Assembly (NCBI GenBank): GCA_021821365.1
Contig: JAKACN010000027.1
Span: 1-32,181, forward strand
From: Pseudomonadota bacterium
GTDB taxonomy: Bacteria > Pseudomonadota > Gammaproteobacteria > Burkholderiales > Burkholderiaceae_D
Direction of reading: 5' to 3'
Length of the DNA: 32,181 bases
In this document: piece by piece, positions 25,545 to 32,181 of the stretch
Numbering within the stretch: position 1 is the first letter of the stretch
Layout of the letters: every line of letters begins with the position of its first letter
Notes under the pieces: generated by a model
What the model saw: only the letters and a program-made list of their open reading frames with translations
Told to the model about the DNA's origin: nothing
Database searches by the model: none
Position numbers and translations under genes: made by a program

Positions 25545-27697
25545 AGCCTGCCGCGAACGAAAGGCCTGTCATCGTCTGCGTCGACGACGATATGCTGGTC
25601 CTGCGCAGCCTGCGCGAACAATTGCAGCGCGGACTGGACTCCGCCTGCGACATCGAACTGGCGGGCAGCGGACAGGAAGCTCTGCAACTGCTCGACGAGC
25701 TTGCCGCGGATGGTGCGGACGTGCAGCTCCTGATTTCGGACCATGTGATGCCCGGACTGCGGGGCGCACAGCTGATGGCGCAGGCACACCAGCGCTATCC
25801 GGAGATGCTCAAGATCATGCTCACCGGGCAGGCCGACGGCGAGGCCGTCGGCCACGCCGTCAATCACGCCAACCTCTACCGCATGCTCGGCAAGCCCTGG
25901 CAGGAGCACGACCTCGTACTCACGGTGCGCGAAGCGCTGCGCAGCGTGCAGCAGGACCGCGAGGTGAAACGGCATGCGGCGGCGCTGGCTTCGGTCAACC
26001 GCGAGCTGGCCCATTCGGTGCAACTGCTGCACGCGACCATGAATGCGACGGTGGACGGCATCCTGGTCATCGACGAGGGCGGTCGTGTTGTCCAGTGCAA
26101 CCGGCAGTTCCTCGACCTGTGGCGGGTGCCGGCCGGTGTCGCCGTCGCCGGCCCGGCCGATCCGTTGCTCTCTCACCTGCGTTCCGTGCTGGTCGAACCG
26201 CGGCAACTCGCCTTGCATGGCGTCCCCGTCCTGCAGCCCGTCGTGCTGGCGCTGGCCGACCAGCGCCTCATCGAGTATTCGAGCCGGGCACACTGCATCG
26301 ATAATTGTCAGACGGGAACGGTGTACAGCTTTCGCGATGTGACGGAGCGCGAACGCAGCGTCGCCGTGATCAATCGCCAGGCAACGAGCGACACGGTCAC
26401 CGGCATGGCCAACCGTTTCTGCTTCGACAATGCCCTCGAGCGCGCCGTCGAACGCGCCAGGGAAAACGGCAGCCTGCTCGCCGTGATGTTCATCGATCTC
26501 GACCGCTTCAAGCGCATCAACGATGAACTCGGGCATGCCGTCGGCGACGAACTGCTGCGCTGCGTGGCGGAGCGGATGCGGCATTGCGTGCGCGACGACG
26601 ATCTCGTTGCGCGCTGGGGCGGCGATGAATTCACCATCCTGCTGCCGCGCATCCAGTCGGCCGAGGAAGTGGCGCTGGTGGCGCAGCGCATTCTCGATAC
26701 GCTCAAGTCGCCGTTGAGAATCGGCGAGCATTCGCTGCAGGTCAGCGCCAGTATCGGCATCGCCGTCCATCCCGACGAGGGCGGCGATGCTACCACCCTG
26801 CTCAAGCGCGCCGACCTCGCGCTCTACCGCGTCAAGGAAAACGGCCGCAACGGCTTCCTGCGATATTGCGACGACCCCAGGCCGAAAGACGATTCGGTGC
26901 TGACGCTGGAAGCCGAGCTGTATCACGCCTTCGAACATGGCGAGCTGGAACTGCATTACCAGCCCCAGGTGGACACGGCGTCGGGCGTCATCACGCACGT
27001 GGAAGCACTGGCGCGATGGCATCATCCCCGCCACGGCTGGATCGCGCCGGGCAGGTTCATGCCCTTGCTGGATGAAATGGGCCTGGCGGTGCCGTTCGGC
27101 GAATGGGTGCTTGCCGTCGCGGCGGCGCAAGCGGCGCGCTGGCATGCCGAGGGCTATCGCGGCCTGGGCGTGGCGGTGAACATTTCAGCCTCGCAAGTCA
27201 AGCGCAGCGACCTGCGCGCGGCAACGCGCCGCATCCTGGCGCAGGCCGGCCTCGATCCGCACCAGCTGGAGATCGAGATCACCGAAGCATTCGCCTTGCG
27301 CGATCCCGAGAAGGCCGCCGGCGTTCTGCGCGAGCTGCAGGAGGATGGCATCCGGATCGCGCTGGATGATTTCGGCGCCGGGTTTGCATCGTTGAGCTAC
27401 CTGAAGCAGCTGCCCTGCCAGACGCTCAAGATCGACCGAATGTTCACCAGCGAACTGGGCAAGGCGCCGCGCGATGCCGCCGTGGTCAGTGCCGTGGTAA
27501 CGCTGGCCCGCGGCTTTGGGCTGCGGGTGGTGGCGGAAGGCGTGGAAACGGCCGAAACGCGCACCTGCCTGCAGGAACTGGGTTGCTGGAACATGCAGGG
27601 CTATCTCTTCAGTCGCGCAGTGCCGGCGGCGGTCATGTCGGAGCAGTTGCGCCGTTACGCCGCACAGGGCGGTTCATCGACGTCGAACCGCGCGTGA
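25541..27697 (+). CDS. Response regulator with REC-PAS-GGDEF-EAL domains
   Basis: 718 aa. The receiver (8-130) has acidic VDDD, phosphoacceptor Asp67 in LLISDHVMPG, Thr in MLTGQAD and Lys in LGKPW. A PAS-like domain spans about 150-265. The GGDEF domain (about 275-435) has RWGGDEF and an RxxD I-site at the canonical position. The EAL domain (about 450-705) has VEALARW, a NISASQ Asn, EIEITE Glu, ALDDFGAGF Asp pair, LKIDR Lys and VAEGVET Glu. Synthetic and degradative residues are both intact, so it may be bifunctional in c-di-GMP turnover. Phosphorylation by the overlapping kinase should set the balance. It resembles HD-GYP-free RpfG-like regulators in receiver sequence only. Confidence 0.93.
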   Translation: MKPAANERPVIVCVDDDMLVLRSLREQLQRGLDSACDIELAGSGQEALQLLDELAADGADVQLLISDHVMPGLRGAQLMAQAHQRYPEMLKIMLTGQADGEAVGHAVNHANLYRMLGKPWQEHDLVLTVREALRSVQQDREVKRHAAALASVNRELAHSVQLLHATMNATVDGILVIDEGGRVVQCNRQFLDLWRVPAGVAVAGPADPLLSHLRSVLVEPRQLALHGVPVLQPVVLALADQRLIEYSSRAHCIDNCQTGTVYSFRDVTERERSVAVINRQATSDTVTGMANRFCFDNALERAVERARENGSLLAVMFIDLDRFKRINDELGHAVGDELLRCVAERMRHCVRDDDLVARWGGDEFTILLPRIQSAEEVALVAQRILDTLKSPLRIGEHSLQVSASIGIAVHPDEGGDATTLLKRADLALYRVKENGRNGFLRYCDDPRPKDDSVLTLEAELYHAFEHGELELHYQPQVDTASGVITHVEALARWHHPRHGWIAPGRFMPLLDEMGLAVPFGEWVLAVAAAQAARWHAEGYRGLGVAVNISASQVKRSDLRAATRRILAQAGLDPHQLEIEITEAFALRDPEKAAGVLRELQEDGIRIALDDFGAGFASLSYLKQLPCQTLKIDRMFTSELGKAPRDAAVVSAVVTLARGFGLRVVAEGVETAETRTCLQELGCWNMQGYLFSRAVPAAVMSEQLRRYAAQGGSSTSNRA

Positions 27698-27746
27698 AGC
27701 GCGGGGCGGAGCGCATTGCGATGCGTGCCGCCATCACGCGCCACCA

Positions 27747-28649
27747 TCACTCCCCGGCAGCGTCCCGCACCAGCATCTCCACCAGGTCGCGCGCGAAATG
27801 CGGCAGCAACCGCATGCTCCGCACGCAGATCTGCAGCTTGCGCAAGGCCCACTCGTCGCTCAACTGCACGATCCGGATCGCCATCGTCTGCGCATGCCGC
27901 CGCGCGGAGGACTCCGGCAGCATGCCAATGCCCACGTTCGCCTCGACCATGCGGCACACCGCTTCGAAGTTGCCGACGCGAATGCGCGTCTTCACGGCCT
28001 TGTTCAGTTCGTCCGCCGCGCGATTGACGAAGGCATGGATCGCGCTCGATTCGTGCAGCCCCACGTGGTCGTATTCGAGCGTGTCCTCGAAGCTCGTCGC
28101 ATTCTTGTGCGCCAGCGGATGCGCCAGCGCCGTCACGAGCACGAGCCGGTCTTCCCGGTAGGGAAGCGCCTCCAGCCCTTCCGTGCGCACGTTGCCGGCC
28201 ACGATGCCGATGTCGGTCTTGCCTTCGCTCACGGCGCGCACGATGTCATGGCTGAGCCGCTCGCGCAGATCGACGCTGACATCGGGATGACTGGCGAGGA
28301 AGGCCGGCAGGATCGCCGGCAGGAACTCGGTGATCGCGGTGGTGTTGGCGGACACCCGCACGTGGCCCTTCATGCCCTGCGCATATTCCTGCAGTTCGCT
28401 GCGCAGGTATTCCAGCTGCTGCAGCACCAGGCGCGCATGGTGCAGGAACGCCTGCCCCGGCGGCGTGAGCGTGACGCCCTGGCTGGTGCGGATGAGCAGC
28501 TTGGCGCCGACGCTGTCTTCCAGGTTCTTGATGCGCGTGCTGACGGCGGGCAGCGACATGTGCGAGCGCTCGGCGCCGCGCGTAAGACTGTTCTCCTCGG
28601 CGATGTTGACGAAGAGGCGCAGGTCGGTCAGGTCGAAATGCATGGCCAT
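27747..28649 (-). CDS. LysR-family transcriptional regulator
   Basis: 300 aa. The N-terminal winged helix-turn-helix (residues 5-62) reads DLTDLRLFVNIAEENSLTRGAERSHMSLPAVSTRIKNLEDSVGAKLLIRTSQGVTLTPPG. A periplasmic-binding-protein-like effector domain spans about 90-295. The ATG at 28649 (MAMHFDL) was preferred, with MHFDL at 28643 close behind; the longer in-frame extension upstream is unlike LysR N-termini. It converges on the REC-GGDEF-EAL gene with a 49-bp gap and diverges from leuA. LysR regulators usually act on the divergent gene, so leuA or its leader is a candidate target, but the effector is unknown. Confidence 0.92.
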   Translation of the reverse strand: MAMHFDLTDLRLFVNIAEENSLTRGAERSHMSLPAVSTRIKNLEDSVGAKLLIRTSQGVTLTPPGQAFLHHARLVLQQLEYLRSELQEYAQGMKGHVRVSANTTAITEFLPAILPAFLASHPDVSVDLRERLSHDIVRAVSEGKTDIGIVAGNVRTEGLEALPYREDRLVLVTALAHPLAHKNATSFEDTLEYDHVGLHESSAIHAFVNRAADELNKAVKTRIRVGNFEAVCRMVEANVGIGMLPESSARRHAQTMAIRIVQLSDEWALRKLQICVRSMRLLPHFARDLVEMLVRDAAGE

Positions 28650-28723
28650 GGAAACTGGCGGAAAGCGTGGTCGGTTGCGGAAGGTTTCATTGTGGCACAG
28701 GTGCCGGTTCGCCGCCGGGAAGC

Positions 28724-28753
28724 TTGACACTCTCGCCATCCATGACTTAGATT
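28724..28753 (+). promoter_or_regulatory. Probable promoter of the leuA leader
   Basis: TTGACA at 28724-28729 is a perfect -35. A weaker -10, TAGATT at 28748-28753, follows after 18 bp (TTAGAT at 28747 after 17 bp is an alternative). Transcription would begin near 28760, the first base of the leader peptide ATG. Confidence 0.5.
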
Positions 28754-28759
28754 GTTCGC

Positions 28760-28843
28760 ATGTTCACGTCGCAGGCCATCCTCCTGTCCCTCCCGGCGGC
28801 TCGTTCCGAGCCGGGTCTGCTACTGCGCGGTCCGCGCGCATAA
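28760..28843 (+). CDS. leuL: Leucine-rich leader peptide upstream of leuA
   Basis: A 27-aa frame begins MFTSQAILLSLP and ends GLLLRGPRA, with three consecutive Leu codons (CTG CTA CTG) near the end and six Leu plus one Ile in all. It precedes the 2-isopropylmalate synthase gene by about 220 bp, as expected for a leader that senses charged Leu-tRNA by ribosome stalling. No Shine-Dalgarno sequence lies before the ATG, and the predicted transcription start falls on it, so it may be translated leaderless. The symbol leuL is used by analogy with other attenuated leu operons. Confidence 0.7.
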   Translation: MFTSQAILLSLPAARSEPGLLLRGPRA

Positions 28844-28875
28844 ACCCTTCCCCTCTCCTGTCGGCTGTCTGAGTC

Positions 28876-29009
28876 CCTGCTTCAAGAGCAGGCAGCAGCA
28901 CCTTGTCCAACCCTTGCGAGGAATGCCATGGTTTTCTTCCATCCCGCTTCAAGAACGCTACGACTACTCCCCGGTTGCCAGGCCATGCGCCCGTGGCAGC
29001 CTGGCAACC
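28876..29009 (+). promoter_or_regulatory. Structured leuA leader RNA (candidate attenuator)
   Basis: Two hairpins follow the leader peptide. CCTGCT/AGCAGG at 28876-28892 has a 6-bp stem and 5-nt loop. A larger one at 28973-29009 has a perfect 11-bp stem, GGTTGCCAGGC with GCCTGGCAACC, and a 15-nt loop. Neither is followed by a T run, so if they attenuate they do so by a Rho-dependent or translational mechanism rather than by a classical terminator. The only T-rich stretch, GGTTTTCTT near 28931-28939, has no good stem ahead of it. Confidence 0.5.
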
Positions 29010-29061
29010 GCTGCGCCACTCCCCAATACCATTGTCGAAGTTGAACGCAAGGAGCAGTTCC

Positions 29062-30768
29062 ATGTTGAAGAATCCCGCAAGCAAGTACCGAACCTTTTCC
29101 CCGATCAGACTCACCGACCGCACCTGGCCCGATCGGGTGATCACGACCCCGCCGGTCTGGATGTCGACCGATCTGCGCGACGGCAACCAGGCGCTGTTCG
29201 AACCGATGAACATCGAGCGCAAGATGCGCATGTTCCGCACCCTGGTCGACGTCGGCTTCAAGGAAATCGAAGTCGCCTTTCCATCCGCCTCCGACACCGA
29301 CTTCGCCTTCGTGCGCAGCCTGATCGACAACAATGAGATTCCTGCGGATGTCACCATCGAAGTGCTCACGCAGGCGCGCGACCACCTGATCGAGCGCACC
29401 ATGGAATCGCTGCGCGGCGCGCGCCGCGCCATCGTCCATTTGTACAACGCCACCTCGCCCAATTTTCGTCGCACGGTGTTCGGCCTGGACAAGGCCGGCG
29501 TGAAGGAAGTCGCGGTCAGCAGCGCGAAGCTGATCAGGCGGCTCGCGGCGCAACAATCCGATACCGAATGGGTATTCGAGTACAGCCCCGAAACCTTCAG
29601 CGGCACCGAGCTGGACTTCGCCAGGGAAGTCTGCGATGCGGTGGTCGAAGTGTGGGACGCGACGCCGCAGCGGAAAGTCATCATCAACCTGCCCGCCACC
29701 GTCGAGCTCGCGACACCGAACATCTATGCCGACCAGATCGAATGGATGCACCGCCATCTCGCGCGGCGCGACGCCATCGTGCTGAGCGTGCATCCGCACA
29801 ATGACCGCGGCACCGCCGTGGCAGCCGCCGAGCTGGCCGTGATGGCCGGCGCCGACCGCATCGAGGGGTGCCTGTTCGGCAACGGCGAGCGCACCGGCAA
29901 TGTGGATCTCGTCACGCTCGCGCTGAACCTGTACACGCAGGGCATCGATCCCGGCCTCGATTTCTCCAACATCAACGAGGTCGCGCGCACCGTCGAGCAT
30001 TGCACGCAACTGCCGATCCATCCGCGCCATCCCTATGTCGGCGACCTCGTGTTCACCGCCTTCTCCGGCTCGCACCAGGATGCGATCAGTAAAGGTTTCG
30101 CCGCGCAGTCGCCGGATGCAATCTGGGATGTTCCCTACCTGCCGATCGATCCGGCCGACGTGGGGCGCACCTATGATTCGATCATCCGCGTCAACAGCCA
30201 GTCCGGCAAGGGTGGCGTCGCTTACCTGCTGGAGACGGAATACGGCCTCGTGATGCCGCGCCGCTTGCAGGTGGAATTCAGCGCCGCGGTGCAGGAGCTC
30301 ACGGACCTCACCGGGCAGGAAGTCACGGCGAAGGACATCTGGACGCTGTTCCGCGAGGAATACCTTGAAACAGCGGAGCCGTTGCAGTACGTGAGCCACC
30401 ACCTGTTCGAACACGGGCAGCGCCAGGGCGTGGAACTGAAGGTGAAACTGTTCGAGCGCGAAGTCAGCTTGCGCGGCGAAGGCAACGGGCCGATCGATGC
30501 ATTGCTGCAGGCGCTGCACGTACCCGCCCGGCTGCACAGCTATGAAGAGCGCGCGACGGGTCACGGCGCCGATGCAAGCGCCGCGGCCTTCGCTGAAATC
30601 GTGGCGGACGGCATGCCCGGCAGCACGTTCGGCGTCGGTATTCACCAGAACATCGTCACCGCTTCCGTGCTGGCCGTGATCAGCGGCATCAACCGCGCGT
30701 TCGGCAAGCTGGCGCGAGACGACCAGGCCGGCTTCTTCCGTCTGCAGCAATCGGAAACGCCAGTCTGA
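29062..30768 (+). CDS. leuA: 2-isopropylmalate synthase, type 2
   Basis: 568 aa, the long form of the enzyme that condenses acetyl-CoA with 2-oxoisovalerate as the first step of leucine synthesis. Visible: [30 protein letters not shown] with the catalytic metal-binding Asp, [24 protein letters not shown] with the two metal-ligand His, and [11 protein letters not shown]. The C-terminal part (about 430-568) fits the LeuA dimer and allosteric domain that binds leucine. The ATG at 29062 is preferred because AAGGAG precedes it and the sequence matches the family N-terminus; the frame is open further upstream through the leader. It is not followed by leuB/C/D; the next gene is a stress protein. Confidence 0.95.
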   Translation: MLKNPASKYRTFSPIRLTDRTWPDRVITTPPVWMSTDLRDGNQALFEPMNIERKMRMFRTLVDVGFKEIEVAFPSASDTDFAFVRSLIDNNEIPADVTIEVLTQARDHLIERTMESLRGARRAIVHLYNATSPNFRRTVFGLDKAGVKEVAVSSAKLIRRLAAQQSDTEWVFEYSPETFSGTELDFAREVCDAVVEVWDATPQRKVIINLPATVELATPNIYADQIEWMHRHLARRDAIVLSVHPHNDRGTAVAAAELAVMAGADRIEGCLFGNGERTGNVDLVTLALNLYTQGIDPGLDFSNINEVARTVEHCTQLPIHPRHPYVGDLVFTAFSGSHQDAISKGFAAQSPDAIWDVPYLPIDPADVGRTYDSIIRVNSQSGKGGVAYLLETEYGLVMPRRLQVEFSAAVQELTDLTGQEVTAKDIWTLFREEYLETAEPLQYVSHHLFEHGQRQGVELKVKLFEREVSLRGEGNGPIDALLQALHVPARLHSYEERATGHGADASAAAFAEIVADGMPGSTFGVGIHQNIVTASVLAVISGINRAFGKLARDDQAGFFRLQQSETPV

Positions 30769-30940
30769 TGTCTTGAGTTTCATGCGGGCACTTGATGTGA
30801 GACAAGTTCCGTCCATCTTGCTGCCCGCACCGCCGACCGGCTTATTGCAAATGCGACGGATAGGGCTTAGCTTGATATGGAAACCGGATAACTGCGGCCG
30901 GTCGCCATGCGCCGGCACTCTCATCACGCGGGAGGACAAC

Positions 30941-31780
30941 ATGCCCTACAAAACCATCCTGGTCCATGTGGACGGCTCCAGCCATCTCGATCACCGGGTC
31001 GGCATCGCGGCGAAACTGGCGATTGCCGAAGGCGCGCACCTGGTCGGCGCAGCCGTTACCGGCGTCTCGAAAATCGTGTACGAATCCGTGGCCTTCGGCC
31101 AGGTCGATCCCTATTTCGACAAATACCTGAAGATCGCGCAGGACCGCGCCAACCAGGCGCTCGACCGCTTCGAAGCACTCGCCAACGCGGCCGGCGTCGC
31201 ATCCTTCGAGCGTCGCCTGGTCGACGACGAACCGCTCGGCGGCATCAGCGTGCAAGGCCGCTACGCCGACCTCGCGATCATCGGTCAATTCGATCCGGAG
31301 GAGCCTTCGCCGATGCTGTACGGGAACTTCCCCGAATACGTCGCGATGAATTGCGGCTGCCCGGTGCTGATCGTTCCTTACGCGGCCGAGCGCATGCAAA
31401 CCGGCGACAACGTCCTGATCGCCTGGAACGCGAGCGCCGAATCCACGCGCGCCGTCCACAGCGCCATTCCGATCCTGCGCCGCGCGAAGATCGTACGCGT
31501 CGCCGTGTTCAACCCCAACGACCTGCCTGACGCGCACGGCGAGCAGCCCGGCGCCGACATTGCGCTGTTCCTCGCGCGCCACGGCATCAAGGTCGAAGTC
31601 ACCCAGGAAGCCTCGGACATCGATGTCGGCGAAGCCCTGCTTTCGCTCGCCGCCGACCTCGGTTCGGACATGATGATCATGGGCTGCTACGGCCATTCGC
31701 GCTTTCGCGAAGTCCTGCTCGGCGGCGTTACGCGCACCATGCTGAATTCGATGACCGTGCCGGTGTTCATGGCGCATTAG
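30941..31780 (+). CDS. Universal stress protein with two tandem Usp domains
   Basis: 279 aa, two Usp domains (about 1-142 and 155-279). The second carries the nucleotide-binding loop GCYGHSRFREVLLGGVTRTML, fitting the G-2x-G-9x-G pattern with the last Ser/Thr replaced by Gly, and ends NSMTVPVFMAH. The first begins MPYKTILVHVDGSSHLDHRV but lacks the glycine-rich loop, so only the second half may bind ATP. Start at 30941 decided by GGAGG at 30931-30935. It stands alone after leuA with a 172-bp gap that holds an imperfect GCGGGCA...TGCCCGC inverted repeat. Role: stress tolerance, by family analogy. Confidence 0.9.
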   Translation: MPYKTILVHVDGSSHLDHRVGIAAKLAIAEGAHLVGAAVTGVSKIVYESVAFGQVDPYFDKYLKIAQDRANQALDRFEALANAAGVASFERRLVDDEPLGGISVQGRYADLAIIGQFDPEEPSPMLYGNFPEYVAMNCGCPVLIVPYAAERMQTGDNVLIAWNASAESTRAVHSAIPILRRAKIVRVAVFNPNDLPDAHGEQPGADIALFLARHGIKVEVTQEASDIDVGEALLSLAADLGSDMMIMGCYGHSRFREVLLGGVTRTMLNSMTVPVFMAH

Positions 31781-31785
31781 TTGTC

Positions 31786-31996
31786 GTCCACGAAAAACAC
31801 GAAACTTTGACCTCCCGCAGTGCCGCGTCCGGTGCCGATTCAAACCGGCGCCGGTAATGTGCGGGAACAGCGAATTGTCCACAAACAACACAAAAGTCAC
31901 TAAAGAATAAAGAGGCAAAGAATTTTTGTGCTTTTTGTGTTTTTCGTGGACCCTCGCCTTTGACGTCCTGCGCATGGCTGCATGCCGGAAAAATCT
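31786..31996. repeat. 211-bp tandem unit 1 of the inverted-repeat element
   Basis: The unit begins GTCCACGAAAAACAC and contains the inverted arm GTGTTTTTCGTGGAC ending near 31951. A central hairpin is formed by CCGGTGCC and GGCGCCGG, enclosed by CCCGCA and TGCGGG. The last 45 bp (CCTCGCCTTTGACGTCCTG and following) form a linker to the next unit. It shares its outer arms with the element at 16032-16152. It does not encode a plausible protein. Confidence 0.85.
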
Positions 31997-32181
31997 GTCC
32001 ACGAAAGGCACGAAACTTTGACCTCCCGCAGTGCCGCGTCCGGTGCCGATTCAAACCGGCGCCGGTAATGTGCGGGAACAGCGAATTGTTCACAAAAAGC
32101 ACAAAAGTCACAAAAGAATAAAGAGGCAAAGAATTTTTGTGCTTTTTGTGTTTTTCGTGGACCCTCGCCTTTGACGTCCTG
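31997..32181. repeat. 211-bp tandem unit 2, cut by the window edge
   Basis: It starts GTCCACGAAA exactly 211 bp after the first unit and follows it almost base for base (for example the central CCGGTGCC hairpin and the GTGTTTTTCGTGGAC arm) to the end of the window, where it stops at the GACGTCCTG linker also found at 31962-31970. More units may lie to the right. Confidence 0.85.

Noticed and set aside
25127-27145. Long minus-strand open frame opposite the GGDEF-EAL gene
   Set aside because: Its composition is typical of an antisense frame, and the plus strand carries intact REC, GGDEF and EAL signatures.
28973-29009. Classical Rho-independent terminator before leuA
   Set aside because: The stem is strong but is followed by GCTGCGCC rather than a T run.
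28882-30942. Long minus-strand open frame opposite leuA
   Set aside because: It lacks recognisable motifs and runs through the whole leuA coding region, which is certain.
31820-31870. tRNA-like T arm (GGTTTGAATC on the minus strand) in the 211-bp unit
   Set aside because: Only the loop sequence resembles a T arm; the stem pairing is wrong and no acceptor, D or anticodon arm can be drawn.
30842-32129. Minus-strand frames with KHKKHKN and FVTFVLFV stretches over the terminal repeats
   Set aside because: These peptides arise from translating the inverted-repeat element and the antisense of the stress-protein gene; frames of this kind are well-known annotation artefacts.

Overview
The window looks like chromosomal DNA of a GC-rich betaproteobacterium. 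Gene content (LeuA type 2, DUF2269 next to an SDR-DoxX fusion, many PAS/GGDEF signalling proteins, a P. aeruginosa-like itaconate cluster) suggests Burkholderiales, perhaps Oxalobacteraceae; this is inferred from general resemblance, not from a marker gene. No rRNA, tRNA or CRISPR array was seen.

Layout. 1-94: the end of a probable IS21-type insertion sequence running off the left edge. 115-742: two small genes in visibly AT-richer DNA (a cupin and a small membrane protein). 958-1377: an unrecognised gene whose promoter overlaps a perfect LexA-type palindrome. 1684-4352: a purine salvage pair, NCS2/AzgA permease plus guanine deaminase. 4504-7824: a large hybrid histidine kinase and a small unknown protein. 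8089-9827: an SDR-DoxX fusion and a DUF2269 membrane protein. 10283-12499: a small membrane protein and a diguanylate cyclase with a DctB-like sensor domain. 12659-13468: an unusual protein with ten AAYCA repeats. 13820-16027: an orphan CHASE-type NarX-like kinase. 16170-16880: a methyltransferase.

16953-23618 is a minus-strand cluster that closely matches the itaconate-degradation locus of Pseudomonas aeruginosa: itaconyl-CoA hydratase (ich), acyl-CoA dehydrogenase, CaiB-type CoA transferase (ict), MmgE/PrpD protein, citramalyl-CoA lyase (ccl) and a TRAP substrate-binding protein. Together they would import a dicarboxylate and convert itaconate to pyruvate and acetyl-CoA. Divergent from it is a two-gene signalling operon: a histidine kinase and a REC-PAS-GGDEF-EAL protein. 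A LysR regulator is then divergent from leuA. The leuA upstream region encodes a leucine-rich leader peptide, so leuA is probably controlled by attenuation. A tandem universal stress protein follows, then a 211-bp tandem repeat.

The most unusual items are the YC-repeat protein (12659-13468), the LexA-controlled unknown gene (958-1377), the apparently leaderless leucine leader peptide (28760-28843), and a dispersed inverted-repeat element present three times (16032-16152 and 31786-32181).
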